A stretch of DNA of 53,969 nt from the NCBI RefSeq assembly GCF_001613225.1, contig NZ_BDBY01000106.1:1-53969 (forward strand), written 5' to 3'. The position numbers and the translations under genes were made by a program. The notes beneath the pieces were generated by a model. It made no database searches. It worked only from the letters and a program-made list of their open reading frames with translations, and had not been told where the DNA came from. The stretch is from Nocardia pseudovaccinii NBRC 100343 (lineage in GTDB: Bacteria; Actinomycetota; Actinomycetes; Mycobacteriales; Mycobacteriaceae). Positions 16,342-25,007 of the stretch are shown in pieces. Each line of letters begins with the position of its first letter. Position 1 is the first letter of the stretch.

Positions 16342-17628
16342 GTGAGTCATAAGCAGGGATACCGTGTCGAGCTTGCGCCCGATGCGGAGCAGGTGGTGGT
16401 GATGGGGCGGCATTGCGGGCTGTCGCGGGTGGTGGAGAACTTCTGTCTCGAGGTCGTGCAGAAGAGGTGGGCTCAGCGTAAAGCGGAGGAAAGCTACGGC
16501 ATCAGCGGCGATGAGTTGACCGAGGTGCCCTGGACGGCACCGGCATTGGAGAAGCTGTGGCGGGCTACCCATCAGCAGCGCTACCCGTGGTTCAACGAGA
16601 ACAAGATGTCCTCGCGGGTGCCGAAGGAGGCGTGCCGGATGCGGGCTGCCGGGTTCGCGAACTATCTGAAATCGAAGAAGGGACAGCGCAAGGGCGCTCG
16701 GGTCGGGTTCCCTGGTTGGCGGAAACGTAAGCACGGCAGCCGCTTCCGCTATGACGGCGACCGTGCCGGGCCAGTCGATGCGCGGACCGTGCGGCTGCCG
16801 GGCGTCGGGCGCGTGGCCACTCGCGAGGACATGATCTGGCTCACCGCCAGGTTGGCGTGCGGCGCGGCTCGCATCCTGGGAGCCACGATCCGGGAGCAGG
16901 GCGGGCGTTGGTGGATCGCTATCCAGCTCGAGGTGGATCGCGACGAGATCAACACACGCCGCCGCGTGCCCGAGCGTGCGCCGAAATGTGGTATCGATCT
17001 CGGGCTCAGCACCTTTGCCGTCATCGCCAACGACGACGGTACGAGCGAGGAGATCCACGCACCCAAGCCGTTGAAGGCCGCGCAGCGTGGGCTGGCGCGC
17101 GCCAACCGGAAGCTGGCTCGCTGTGCACCGGATTCGATGAACCGAGGTAAGGCGCGGGCGCGGGTGGCGCGGTTGCATCTGCGGGTCGTGCACCGTCGCC
17201 GGGACTTTCTGCACAAGACCACCACGAGGTTGGCGAGAACCAAGTCGGCTATCGCGGTGGAGACGTTGAATGTCAAAGGAATGATCCGTAATCGGCGGCT
17301 GGCGTGCGCGGTGAGTGATGCCGGGTTCAGTGAGTTCGTTCGTCAGCTCGGGTACAAGGCCGACTGGTACGGGGCGGGGTTGTGGAAGGCCGATCGATGG
17401 TTCCCGTCGTCGAAGACGTGCGGGGCGTGCGATCGGATCAACCATGGTCTGGTGCTGGCTGACCGCACATGGTTTTGTCCCGGTTGTGACGTCGTGCACG
17501 ATCGGGATTGCAACGCGGCCGGGAACCTGCTGAACGCGATGCTTGCTGACCTCGGCAGCTCCGGAGATCGACTACCCCTCGCCGGGAAGTTCCCCGGAGA
17601 GAAGAAACGCCTCGCCGAGACCACGTAA
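16342..17628 (+). CDS. tnpB: TnpB, RNA-guided RuvC nuclease of an IS200/IS605-type element
   Basis: 428 residues. RuvC catalytic triad intact: D219 in CGIDLGLS, E307 in IAVETLNVKGM, D389 in HDRDCNAAGNL. A Cys4 zinc finger is inserted before the last Asp (C360, C363, C379, C382). The N-terminal region is a helical OrfB_IS605-type domain. TnpB proteins cut DNA guided by an omega RNA made from the element's right end, and so keep the element at its site; they are the ancestors of Cas12. GTG start at 16342 follows GGGGAGG. All motifs are present, so the protein is probably functional. The tail ends EKKRLAETT, and the guide RNA scaffold would overlap it. Confidence 0.92.
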   Translation: MSHKQGYRVELAPDAEQVVVMGRHCGLSRVVENFCLEVVQKRWAQRKAEESYGISGDELTEVPWTAPALEKLWRATHQQRYPWFNENKMSSRVPKEACRMRAAGFANYLKSKKGQRKGARVGFPGWRKRKHGSRFRYDGDRAGPVDARTVRLPGVGRVATREDMIWLTARLACGAARILGATIREQGGRWWIAIQLEVDRDEINTRRRVPERAPKCGIDLGLSTFAVIANDDGTSEEIHAPKPLKAAQRGLARANRKLARCAPDSMNRGKARARVARLHLRVVHRRRDFLHKTTTRLARTKSAIAVETLNVKGMIRNRRLACAVSDAGFSEFVRQLGYKADWYGAGLWKADRWFPSSKTCGACDRINHGLVLADRTWFCPGCDVVHDRDCNAAGNLLNAMLADLGSSGDRLPLAGKFPGEKKRLAETT

Positions 17629-17700
17629 GACCACGTACCCCGGAGCGGGCAAGGGCCGATGACGCAGGAAGAGCCCCAGCGAAATAATCGCTGAGACTCA
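17560..17700 (+). ncRNA. Predicted omega (right-end) RNA scaffold of TnpB
   Basis: Placed by analogy: omega RNAs overlap the 3' end of tnpB and run to the right end of the element, with the guide taken from the flanking DNA. The terminal hairpin CAGCGA-AATAA-TCGCTG (17677-17693) followed by GAGACTCA fits the last scaffold stem. The guide would then be roughly the first 16-20 bases after about 17700. The 5' boundary is not visible. Confidence 0.4.
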
Positions 17701-17769
17701 TGCAACGGCGCGTTAAACTTTCATCAACGACGCAGCAATTCGAGACCGGAAAGCAGGCTATAGCCACTT

Positions 17770-18918
17770 TTGAGAACACAAGGCGAGATCGGCGACCCGA
17801 CTACCCCTACTGCAGGCGGGAGTTTACCCACCCCACCGACTTCGTCGGCCTCCATCCCCCGGGGTGCAGACAACGGCTCGGGCCCGGCAGCGCGCACCGT
17901 GCGTTCCAGCATCGAACTCGCTCCCGAATCCGTGTTCCCCTTCCTCGGTTCGGCCGACCAGAACCTGCGTGAACTCGAGCAGTTGCTGGATGCGGATATC
18001 CATGTCCGCGGCAATTCCGTCACCCTCACCGGCAAGGCGGCCGATGTGGCGCTCGCCGAGCGGGTGATCGAACAGCTCGTCGCGCTGACCGGTCGCAATC
18101 GAGTGGTGACCCCGGAGGCGGTGCGCCACACCGTATCCATGCTCACCGAGGGTTCCTCGGAATCTCCGGCCGAGGTGCTGAGCCTGGACATTCTGTCCCG
18201 GCGCGGTAAAACCATCCGGCCCAAGACACTCAACCAGAAGCGTTACGTCGACGCGATCGACGCCAACACCATCGTGTTCGGCATCGGCCCCGCGGGTACC
18301 GGCAAGACGTATCTGGCGATGGCCAAGGCCGTGCAGGCATTGCAGACCAAGCAGGTCAACCGGATCATCCTCACCCGTCCCGCCGTCGAGGCGGGCGAGC
18401 GGCTCGGGTTCCTGCCCGGCACGCTCAACGAGAAGATCGATCCCTATCTGCGCCCGCTCTACGACGCGCTGCACGACATGATGGATCCGGAGGCCATTCC
18501 GAAGCTGATGGCGGCCGGTGTCATCGAGGTCGCACCGCTGGCGTATATGCGCGGTAGAACGCTGAATGATTCCTTCATCATTCTCGACGAGGCGCAGAAC
18601 ACCACGGCCGAGCAGATGAAGATGTTCCTCACCCGGCTCGGATTCGGTTCGAAGATCGTGGTGACCGGTGACGTCACCCAGGTCGACCTGCCCAATGGCG
18701 CGCGCTCGGGTCTGCGCGCGGCGAGTGAGATCCTGACCGAGATCGAAGACATCCACTTCGCTACGCTGACCAGCAGCGATGTGGTTCGGCACCGGTTGGT
18801 CTCCGATATCGTCGACGCCTACGAGCGGGCCGAGGCCGAGCGGGTCACCCAGGTCGGACCGCACTATCCGGGCAATCGCGCACAACGCCGCGCCGCGAGC
18901 CGGGGAGATCGGCGATAG
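17770..18918 (+). CDS. phoH: PhoH-family P-loop ATPase
   Basis: Cytosolic ATPase, often linked to RNA metabolism beside ybeY. It has a KH-like N-terminal part ([23 protein letters not shown]), Walker A GPAGTGKT, Walker [10 protein letters not shown] and an Arg finger region near the C-terminus. The TTG at 17770 gives 382 residues, but no ribosome site is clear. A GTG at 17899 ([13 protein letters not shown]) begins the conserved part and may be the true start. The TnpB element ends about 70 bases upstream, so its insertion may have replaced the native leader. First gene of the phoH-ybeY-CBS-deaminase-era run. Confidence 0.9.
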   Translation: MRTQGEIGDPTTPTAGGSLPTPPTSSASIPRGADNGSGPAARTVRSSIELAPESVFPFLGSADQNLRELEQLLDADIHVRGNSVTLTGKAADVALAERVIEQLVALTGRNRVVTPEAVRHTVSMLTEGSSESPAEVLSLDILSRRGKTIRPKTLNQKRYVDAIDANTIVFGIGPAGTGKTYLAMAKAVQALQTKQVNRIILTRPAVEAGERLGFLPGTLNEKIDPYLRPLYDALHDMMDPEAIPKLMAAGVIEVAPLAYMRGRTLNDSFIILDEAQNTTAEQMKMFLTRLGFGSKIVVTGDVTQVDLPNGARSGLRAASEILTEIEDIHFATLTSSDVVRHRLVSDIVDAYERAEAERVTQVGPHYPGNRAQRRAASRGDRR

Positions 18919-18982
18919 TGCGACGGACGTGTCCGGGCCAGCCGCGCGGTGCGGGCCCGGGCACACCGAATACCCTGATCAG

Positions 18983-19537
18983 GTGAGCATCGAGATCGCC
19001 AACGAGTCGGGTGTCGACGTACCCGAAGAAGACCTGGTCAGTGTCGCGCGATTCGTGATCGGCCGGATGGACGTGCATCCGGCGGCTGAGCTGTCGATGG
19101 TGCTCGTCGATCTCGACACTATGGCGGATCTGCATATGCGCTGGATGGACCTACCCGGCCCGACCGATGTCATGTCCTTCCCCATGGACGAACTGGAGCC
19201 CGGTGGTCGACCGGACAGCGCCGAACCGGGTCCGTCCATGCTCGGCGATATTGTGCTGTGCCCCGAATTCGCCGCCGGTCAGGCCCGCAAGGCCGGTCAC
19301 TCGCTCGATCACGAACTCGCCCTGCTCACCGTGCACGGCGTACTCCACCTGCTCGGCTACGACCATGCCGAGCCGGAGGAGGAGAAGGAGATGTTCGCGT
19401 TGCAGGCACGGCTGCTCGAGGAGTGGTACGAGAGCCTGCGCGAGGCACAGCGGCGCGCCGAATTGGCCGAGCGCGATGCCCGGCTGCTGGGGAAGGCCGG
19501 TTTCACAACGCCCGGTGAGGCGCTAGGCCCCGCGTGA
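18983..19537 (+). CDS. ybeY: YbeY, endoribonuclease for 16S rRNA 3' maturation
   Basis: 184 residues. The zinc motif [11 protein letters not shown] is complete (three His), and the conserved N-terminal [20 protein letters not shown] segment is present. YbeY is a single-strand RNase in rRNA maturation and 70S quality control. The frame is open from 18779, but the GTG at 18983 begins the conserved VSIEIANES start and is chosen. It overlaps the next gene by four bases (GTGA), showing translational coupling. Confidence 0.93.
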   Translation: MSIEIANESGVDVPEEDLVSVARFVIGRMDVHPAAELSMVLVDLDTMADLHMRWMDLPGPTDVMSFPMDELEPGGRPDSAEPGPSMLGDIVLCPEFAAGQARKAGHSLDHELALLTVHGVLHLLGYDHAEPEEEKEMFALQARLLEEWYESLREAQRRAELAERDARLLGKAGFTTPGEALGPA

Positions 19538-20883
19538 ATTCGCTGACCCTGATCCTGCTGGCGGTTCTGCTCGTCCCGGTCGGTGGGGTGTTCGCCGGAG
19601 TCGATTCGGCGCTGAACACTGTCTCACCCGCGCGTCTCGACGATATGGTCCGGGCGGAGCGGCCCGGTGCGGTGCGGCTGACCAGGATCGTGGCCGATCG
19701 GCCACGATACGTGAATCTGCTTGTGCTGCTTCGTATTCTGTGCGAGATCTGCGCGACTGTGCTGTTGGCGGCGGCGCTGATTCCGCTGTGGGACGACAAT
19801 TGGGCGCTGCTGTTCACCGCGGCCGTCATGGTGCTGGTGGACTATGTGGTGATCGGGGTCGGTCCGCGCACACTCGGCCGTCAGCACGCCTACTCCATTG
19901 CTTTGGCCTCGGCGCTGCCGCTGCAGTTCATCGGCACGGTGCTCGGTCCGGTCAGCAGGCTGCTGATCCTCATCGGTAATGCGATCACCCCGGGTAAGGG
20001 ATTTCGCAACGGCCCCTTCGCATCCGAGATCGAGCTGCGAGAAGTGGTCGAGATGGCCAGTGAGCGCGGTGTGGTGGCCGACGACGAACGCCGCATGATC
20101 CAGTCGGTCTTCGAACTCGGCGACACCCCGGCCCGCGCGGTGATGGTCCCGCGCACCGAAATGGTCTGGATCGAGGCGGATAAGACTGCGGCACAGGCGA
20201 CGTCGCTCGCGGTGCGCAGTGGTCACTCCCGCATTCCGGTGGTCGGCGAGAACGTCGACGACATCCTCGGCGTGGTGTACCTGAAAGACCTTGTGCCATA
20301 CGCGGATAGAAGTCGCAAGGTGCAGGTGCGCGATGCCATGCGCCCGGCGGTGTTCATGCCCGACTCCAAACCGCTGGACAGCCTGCTCGACGAAATGCAG
20401 CGCCGCAGAAACCATATGGCGATACTGGTCGACGAATACGGCGGCATTGCCGGACTGGTGACCATCGAGGATGTGCTCGAGGAGATCGTCGGTGAGATCG
20501 CCGACGAATACGACACCGACGAAACCCCGCCCATCGAGGATCTCGGCGAGGGCCGCTACCGGGTTTCGGCACGACTGTCGGTCGACGATCTGGCCGACCT
20601 GTACGGCTTGGAAATCGAGGAGGAGGACGTCGACACCGTCGGCGGCCTGCTCGCCCACGCACTGGGCCGGGTGCCGCTGCCCGGCTCCAAAGCCGTTGTG
20701 CACGGCCTGGTGCTGCGCGGCGAAGGCGGTGCGGACGCGCGGGGACGGGTGCGGGTGCATACCGTCGTGGTGCGCAAGGCGCCGGAGAAATCGCATGCCG
20801 AGAAGGCCAACGGCAAGCGCAAAAGTAACGGATCCGAGCGGGAAATCCCGACCGAACGTGATGAGAACGGAGACAGCGAATGA
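19534..20883 (+). CDS. CNNM/CorC-type membrane protein with CBS pair
   Basis: 449 residues. The N-terminal DUF21 (CNNM) domain has three or four transmembrane helices, followed by a tandem CBS pair ([18 protein letters not shown] and [20 protein letters not shown] with [25 protein letters not shown]). The C-terminal CorC_HlyC domain ([20 protein letters not shown]) comes next, then a charged tail. The family is linked to divalent metal (Mg/Co) transport or tolerance; the hemolysin name is historical. Overlaps ybeY and the next gene by four bases each. Confidence 0.9.
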   Translation: MNSLTLILLAVLLVPVGGVFAGVDSALNTVSPARLDDMVRAERPGAVRLTRIVADRPRYVNLLVLLRILCEICATVLLAAALIPLWDDNWALLFTAAVMVLVDYVVIGVGPRTLGRQHAYSIALASALPLQFIGTVLGPVSRLLILIGNAITPGKGFRNGPFASEIELREVVEMASERGVVADDERRMIQSVFELGDTPARAVMVPRTEMVWIEADKTAAQATSLAVRSGHSRIPVVGENVDDILGVVYLKDLVPYADRSRKVQVRDAMRPAVFMPDSKPLDSLLDEMQRRRNHMAILVDEYGGIAGLVTIEDVLEEIVGEIADEYDTDETPPIEDLGEGRYRVSARLSVDDLADLYGLEIEEEDVDTVGGLLAHALGRVPLPGSKAVVHGLVLRGEGGADARGRVRVHTVVVRKAPEKSHAEKANGKRKSNGSEREIPTERDENGDSE

Positions 20884-21239
20884 CCGATTTGGACGCCGAG
20901 GACACCAAACTCGTGGTGCTGGCGAAGGGCGCGCTCGGCCGCACCGGCGGCAACTCGGGCGCCGCCATCCGCGATACCGACGGCCGCACCTACGCGGCCG
21001 GTGACGTCGCCCTGCAGTCCCTGCGACTGACCGCACTGCAGGCCGCCGTCGCGGCCGCGATCTCCAGTGGCGCAGAGGGATTCGAAGCGGCCGTGGTCGT
21101 CAGCGGCAAGCTATCGGATGCGGGCGTCTTCGCGGTTCGCGAGGTTTCGCCCGAGGCGCGCATCGTCTTCACCGACCGCTCGGGTGCGGTCTTCGAAATC
21201 GTCGACGATGCCGCGGGCGCGGAGGTGCAGGGTGGCTGA
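20880..21239 (+). CDS. Cytidine-deaminase-fold protein without zinc ligands
   Basis: 119 residues, counterpart of M. tuberculosis Rv2365c in the same operon slot. The spacing of strands and helices ([48 protein letters not shown]) follows cytidine deaminase. However, the H/C-A-E motif reads L-T-A-L-Q and there is no PCxxC; the protein contains no Cys or His at all. It cannot bind the catalytic zinc and is unlikely to deaminate. Overlaps CBS gene (ATGA) and era (8 bases). Confidence 0.8.
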   Translation: MTDLDAEDTKLVVLAKGALGRTGGNSGAAIRDTDGRTYAAGDVALQSLRLTALQAAVAAAISSGAEGFEAAVVVSGKLSDAGVFAVREVSPEARIVFTDRSGAVFEIVDDAAGAEVQGG

Positions 21240-22143
21240 CAAGCCCACCGAATTCCGTTCCGGCTTCGTCTGTTTCGTCGGCCGCCCGAATACCGGCAAG
21301 TCGACGCTGACCAATGCGCTGGTCGGCCAAAAGATCGCGATCACCTCCTCGCGCCCGCAGACCACCCGCCACACCATTCGCGGCATCGTGCACCGCGAGC
21401 ACGCCCAGCTCATCCTGGTCGATACCCCGGGTCTGCACCGCCCGCGCACGCTGCTCGGCCAGCGCCTGAACGACCTTGTCCGCGATACGTATTCCGAAGT
21501 CGACGTGATCGCGCTGTGCATTCCCGCCGACGAGAAAATCGGACCCGGCGACAAGTGGATCCTGCAACAGATCAAGCAGATGGCGCCGAAAACCACCTTG
21601 CTCGGCGTGGTCACCAAGATCGACAAGGTGAGTCGCGACCAAGTCGCCGAACAGTTGATGGCGCTGTCGCGACTGCTCGGCCCGGACCACGACGTCGTAC
21701 CGGTCTCCGCCGTCAAGGGCGAGCAGGTCGAGGTCCTGGTCGACGTCATCGCCTCGAAAATGCCTGAGGGCCCGGCCTTCTACCCCGACGGCGAGCTCAC
21801 CGACGAGCCCGAGGAAACCCTCATGGCCGAGCTCATCCGCGAAGCCGCTCTGGAGGGCGTCCGCGACGAACTCCCGCATTCGCTCGCCGTGGTCATCGAA
21901 GAAGTCCTCCCGCGTGAAGAGAACGAAGACATGCTCGACGTGCACGCGCTGCTCTACGTCGAACGCCCCTCGCAGAAGGCCATCGTCATCGGGAAGGGCG
22001 GCGCGCGCCTCAAAGAGGTAGGCACCAACGCCCGCAAACAAATCGAACACATCCTCGGTGTCCGCATCTACCTGCACCTGCACGTCAAGGTCGCCAAGGA
22101 TTGGCAGCGCGACCCGAAACAACTTGGCAAGCTCGGGTTCTGA
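21232..22143 (+). CDS. era: Era GTPase
   Basis: 303 residues. G1 GRPNTGKST, G3 DTPGLH, G4 TKID, then the C-terminal KH domain (IVIGKGGARLKEVGTNARKQIE) that binds the 3' end of 16S rRNA during 30S assembly. The GTG at 21232 has GGAGG seven bases upstream and overlaps the previous gene; the much earlier open start at 21067 is rejected. In M. tuberculosis the next genes are an amidase and recO. Here 8.6 kb of kinase genes intervenes. Confidence 0.96.
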   Translation: MADKPTEFRSGFVCFVGRPNTGKSTLTNALVGQKIAITSSRPQTTRHTIRGIVHREHAQLILVDTPGLHRPRTLLGQRLNDLVRDTYSEVDVIALCIPADEKIGPGDKWILQQIKQMAPKTTLLGVVTKIDKVSRDQVAEQLMALSRLLGPDHDVVPVSAVKGEQVEVLVDVIASKMPEGPAFYPDGELTDEPEETLMAELIREAALEGVRDELPHSLAVVIEEVLPREENEDMLDVHALLYVERPSQKAIVIGKGGARLKEVGTNARKQIEHILGVRIYLHLHVKVAKDWQRDPKQLGKLGF

Positions 22144-22153
22144 CGGCTGGATA

Positions 22154-22169
22154 CCCCCAGGAATGGGGG
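22154..22169 (+). terminator. Short tetraloop hairpin after era
   Basis: CCCCCA-GGAA-TGGGGG, a 6-bp GC-rich stem with a GNRA-like loop, lies ten bases after the era stop. There is no T-run, so termination would be weak or the hairpin may protect the 3' end. Confidence 0.4.
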
Positions 22170-22205
22170 CATTGGAGCCCGCTGTGGCAATGCGCCCCGC
22201 GCTGT

Positions 22206-22211
22206 TATAGT
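22206..22211 (+). promoter_or_regulatory. Candidate -10 box of the kinase operon
   Basis: TATAGT matches the actinobacterial TANNNT -10 well and stands out in GC-rich DNA, about 85 bases before the first kinase start. The -35 region (near 22183-22188) is poor. It suggests the kinase array has its own promoter, separate from era. Confidence 0.35.
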
Positions 22212-22294
22212 CGGCCCGTTGACGGCTGTCCGTGCTGATTCCGGGCCGCCGCAAGTGCGTCGGAAGGGTCCCGACGCATATGGAGGGCTGAGCT

Positions 22295-23761
22295 GTGAGC
22301 GTGGTCGAGGGTGCGGTATTCGCTGGGTATCAGATCGAACGCCGTCTCGGCGCGGGCGGTATGGGCACCGTATTCCTGGTCCAGCATCCGCGGCTGCCGC
22401 GTAAGGACGCGCTGAAGGTCCTCTCCGATGTCCATGCGGAGGACCCGGAATTCCGGGCCAGATTTCTGCGCGAGGCCGAAATCGCCGCGCGGCTACAGCA
22501 TCCCAATCTGGTCGCCGTGCGCGATCGCGGCGAGAACGATGGCCAACTGTGGATCGCGATGCAGTACGTCGACGGCGTCGATGCCGCCCAGTTGATCAAG
22601 CGTGGTGCGCTCGGAGTCGAGCGTGCGGTCCGGATTTTCGTGGAGGCGGCCCGCGGTCTGGACGAGATCCATCAGGCGGGTCTGCTGCACCGCGATGTGA
22701 AACCGGCAAATATCCTGGTCGCCGAACAGCCGGACGGATCCGATCGGGTGCTCGTCACCGACTTCGGAATCGCCCGTGCCGCCGACGATTCGACCACCCT
22801 CGCCTCCGGTGGGACCACCGCCACCCTGGCCTATGCGCCGCCGGAGCAGATCAGCGGTGATCCGATGGACCACCGTGGCGATGTCTACGCACTGGGCTGC
22901 ACGCTCTATCACATGCTCACCGGCTCGGTCCCGTTCCCCAGGGACAGTCCGGGGGCGGTGATGTACGCGCATCTGAACGAGCCGCCGCCTCGGGCTTCGC
23001 ACGGAAACCCTAGCGTGCCAACGGCATTCGACACGGTGATCGCCAAGGCCATGGCCAAGCGGCCGGACGAGCGGTTCGCCAGTTGCGGAGCGTTCGCGGC
23101 GGCGGTGCGGGCCGCAATGGCCGGGGAAGCGCTCACCGATTCCGGACCGGAGACCAAGCGTCGCGATCGGTTGCTCGTGGCGGGGCTGCTGGGTGTCGTC
23201 ATTGTGGCGAGCGTGATTTCGACGGTGCTGTGGGTCGGCAGCGACCCACCTACCACCACATCGGCACCCACGACCACGGCGGGCCCGCCGAATGTGAACG
23301 CCGCTGAGTGGGGTTCTTACGCATATATCGCCCAGACATTTCCCGAATTGCTGCCGCCCTCGCCGATAGCGACCGGGTACAAGGACGTCGGTGGCTGTAT
23401 TCCACTCGACGCGAAAGGTAATACCGTTTCCTTCGACGACGCACCCACCGCCGTCGGCGAGTTGTTCTGCATCGGTGATGGCGACCCGGCGCGCACCATG
23501 GCCGTCAAATGCAATGTCGACAAGTCGCCGATCTTCCCCGATCGCTTCTTCGCTCGGGTGGAGGGTGATGAACGCTGGGTCCGGTCGTCCGGCACCGGAC
23601 ATGTGAACTGGGGTTCCGATATCGAAAGCGATGGCAAGATCCGCGGCCAGCTGGAAGTCTACTTCGACGATCCGAGCCGGAATTTCTGCACCGTGCACGT
23701 GCACGGCGCCGCGTCGGGCACCGAACTCCACGATCGGTGGTGGCCTGATGCGCCGCTGTGA
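22295..23761 (+). CDS. Receptor Ser/Thr kinase 1 (kinase - TM - four-Cys ectodomain)
   Basis: 488 residues. Hanks-type kinase domain at residues 1 to about 275 with LGAGGMGTV glycine loop, K41 (ALKVL), HRDVKPAN catalytic loop (H132, D134, K136, N139), DFG (TDFGIARA) and APE-like APPEQ. All catalytic residues are present. One transmembrane helix follows (about 292-314), then a Thr/Pro linker and an ectodomain of about 160 residues. That ectodomain has four Cys and the C-terminal end RWWPDAPL. It has no PASTA repeats. The GTG at 22295 has GGAGG upstream. It overlaps the next lipoprotein gene by 14 bases. Closest in pattern to kinase 3 (both have RDSPG.VM.AHLNEPP). Confidence 0.93.
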   Translation: MSVVEGAVFAGYQIERRLGAGGMGTVFLVQHPRLPRKDALKVLSDVHAEDPEFRARFLREAEIAARLQHPNLVAVRDRGENDGQLWIAMQYVDGVDAAQLIKRGALGVERAVRIFVEAARGLDEIHQAGLLHRDVKPANILVAEQPDGSDRVLVTDFGIARAADDSTTLASGGTTATLAYAPPEQISGDPMDHRGDVYALGCTLYHMLTGSVPFPRDSPGAVMYAHLNEPPPRASHGNPSVPTAFDTVIAKAMAKRPDERFASCGAFAAAVRAAMAGEALTDSGPETKRRDRLLVAGLLGVVIVASVISTVLWVGSDPPTTTSAPTTTAGPPNVNAAEWGSYAYIAQTFPELLPPSPIATGYKDVGGCIPLDAKGNTVSFDDAPTAVGELFCIGDGDPARTMAVKCNVDKSPIFPDRFFARVEGDERWVRSSGTGHVNWGSDIESDGKIRGQLEVYFDDPSRNFCTVHVHGAASGTELHDRWWPDAPL

Positions 23762-25007
23762 TCGGGTACGCAAGGTCCGTGCCGCACTGACCGGCATGAT
23801 GGTCGTGCTGGCGCTCGCTACCGGCTGTACCGTGCACGGGCGGCCGAGCCCGCAACGACCCGATCTCGGTTCGCTCGATGTCGGTGGATACAGCCTCGAA
23901 CCGCAGCACGAACCGGCCGTCGACAATGAGCAGTACGGCAGGGTCGTCGAATCGGTGCGGCTGGGTGAGGTCATGGCCGATCCGAGCGAGTCGGATTCGA
24001 CGTTGACCTTCTCCCTGAGTGGCTTCAGCGCCGTGCCGCTGCCGACGCCTGCCAAAGCGGGCGCGTATCTCGCGGCGCCGGTTCGCTCCGTCCTCGAAAA
24101 GCGGGGAATGCTGGCTGGTTTCGCGGTCGGGCGCACAGACAAGGCGGTCGAGCGTACCGCGCTCGTCGGCGCCGCCCGGCTGTTGACCGTACTGGTGCTG
24201 CGATTTCCGGACCCCACCGCGGCGCAGCGGGCCGCCGAGGAGATCGACTCGGTCGATGCGTCGGTCAGTCCCGAGAATGTTTCCGTCACCATCCCGGAAT
24301 ATCCGGCCGCACACGGTCATTGGCGTCCGAACGTGCCGACGATAGCGGTCTCGCTCGCGCAGGAGTCGTTCGTCGTCACATTGCTCGCTGGACATACCTC
24401 TGCCGACCTCGCCGCCCTCACCACGTTGGCGCGCAAGGCATTCGATGCCCAGCTGCCCAGGCTGCGCGGGTTCGCGGTCACCCCGCGCGAACAGTTCGCG
24501 GCACTGCCGCTGGACCGCGACGGCATGATCGCGCGTATGGTGCCGAAAGCACCGGGGCGTTGGCCGTTTCCGGCCGTGGCCTTCGGCACCGAACAAGAGA
24601 ACGCGGGTTGGGACAGCGCTCCCCAGGCGAGTGGCGTCGTGTACGGCACACATGCGACTGTTTTGTACCGGGGAGTCGGGAAGCCGAATCCGCCGGAACT
24701 CATGGCCTTCAGCGGTTTGGAGGCTCTGATGCGGTTCCCTGATGTGGCCGCCGCGCGCAAGTCCTTCGCGAAGGCTCAGGACAAGGCCGCCAAGGACGGT
24801 TTGCCATCGATACCCGGCCCGGCCGGGGTGCCGGATGTCAGCTGTTCGAAGGAGTCGGGCGACCTGATCGCACAACTGTTCACCTATACCTGCACCGTGT
24901 TGTACGGGCGTTATGTCGCAGTACTTTTCGGTCGGACGCTGCACGACTTCCAACAGCGGGTTGCCGCTCAGTACGGGCTGCTGGTGCACAGTGAGCGGGG
25001 TAGATGA
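23748..25007 (+). CDS. DUF7373-like family lipoprotein 1
   Basis: 419 residues, exported lipoprotein. The basic N-terminus, hydrophobic core and lipobox LATGC (about residue 28) give a lipid anchor on the outer face of the membrane. The mature part is two-domain and matches, by my recollection, the DUF7373-type lipoproteins of Nocardia and mycobacteria: LPLPTPAKA, RLLTVLVLRFPDPTAA, HWRPNVPT, SFVVTLLAGHTSADL, and a C-terminal GRYVAVLFGR. Molecular role unknown. The ATG at 23748 overlaps the kinase 1 stop by 14 bases, and its own stop overlaps the kinase 2 ATG by four (ATGA). This placement puts its product beside the kinase ectodomains. Confidence 0.85.
   Translation: MRRCDRVRKVRAALTGMMVVLALATGCTVHGRPSPQRPDLGSLDVGGYSLEPQHEPAVDNEQYGRVVESVRLGEVMADPSESDSTLTFSLSGFSAVPLPTPAKAGAYLAAPVRSVLEKRGMLAGFAVGRTDKAVERTALVGAARLLTVLVLRFPDPTAAQRAAEEIDSVDASVSPENVSVTIPEYPAAHGHWRPNVPTIAVSLAQESFVVTLLAGHTSADLAALTTLARKAFDAQLPRLRGFAVTPREQFAALPLDRDGMIARMVPKAPGRWPFPAVAFGTEQENAGWDSAPQASGVVYGTHATVLYRGVGKPNPPELMAFSGLEALMRFPDVAAARKSFAKAQDKAAKDGLPSIPGPAGVPDVSCSKESGDLIAQLFTYTCTVLYGRYVAVLFGRTLHDFQQRVAAQYGLLVHSERGR

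Larger units (their letters stand above)
16200..17705 (+). mobile_element. Stand-alone TnpB insertion element (IS200/IS605, IS1341-like group)
   Basis: A single tnpB gene without the tnpA transposase, lying between lysR and phoH where the conserved backbone has no counterpart. Ends are approximate. A left-end hairpin candidate is at 16272-16293 (arms CAGT..GTAC and GTAC..ACTG). A right-end hairpin is at 17677-17693 (CAGCGA-AATAA-TCGCTG) followed by GAGACTCATGC, which resembles the hairpin-plus-tail right ends of IS605-family elements. No target-site duplication is expected for this family. Confidence 0.7.
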
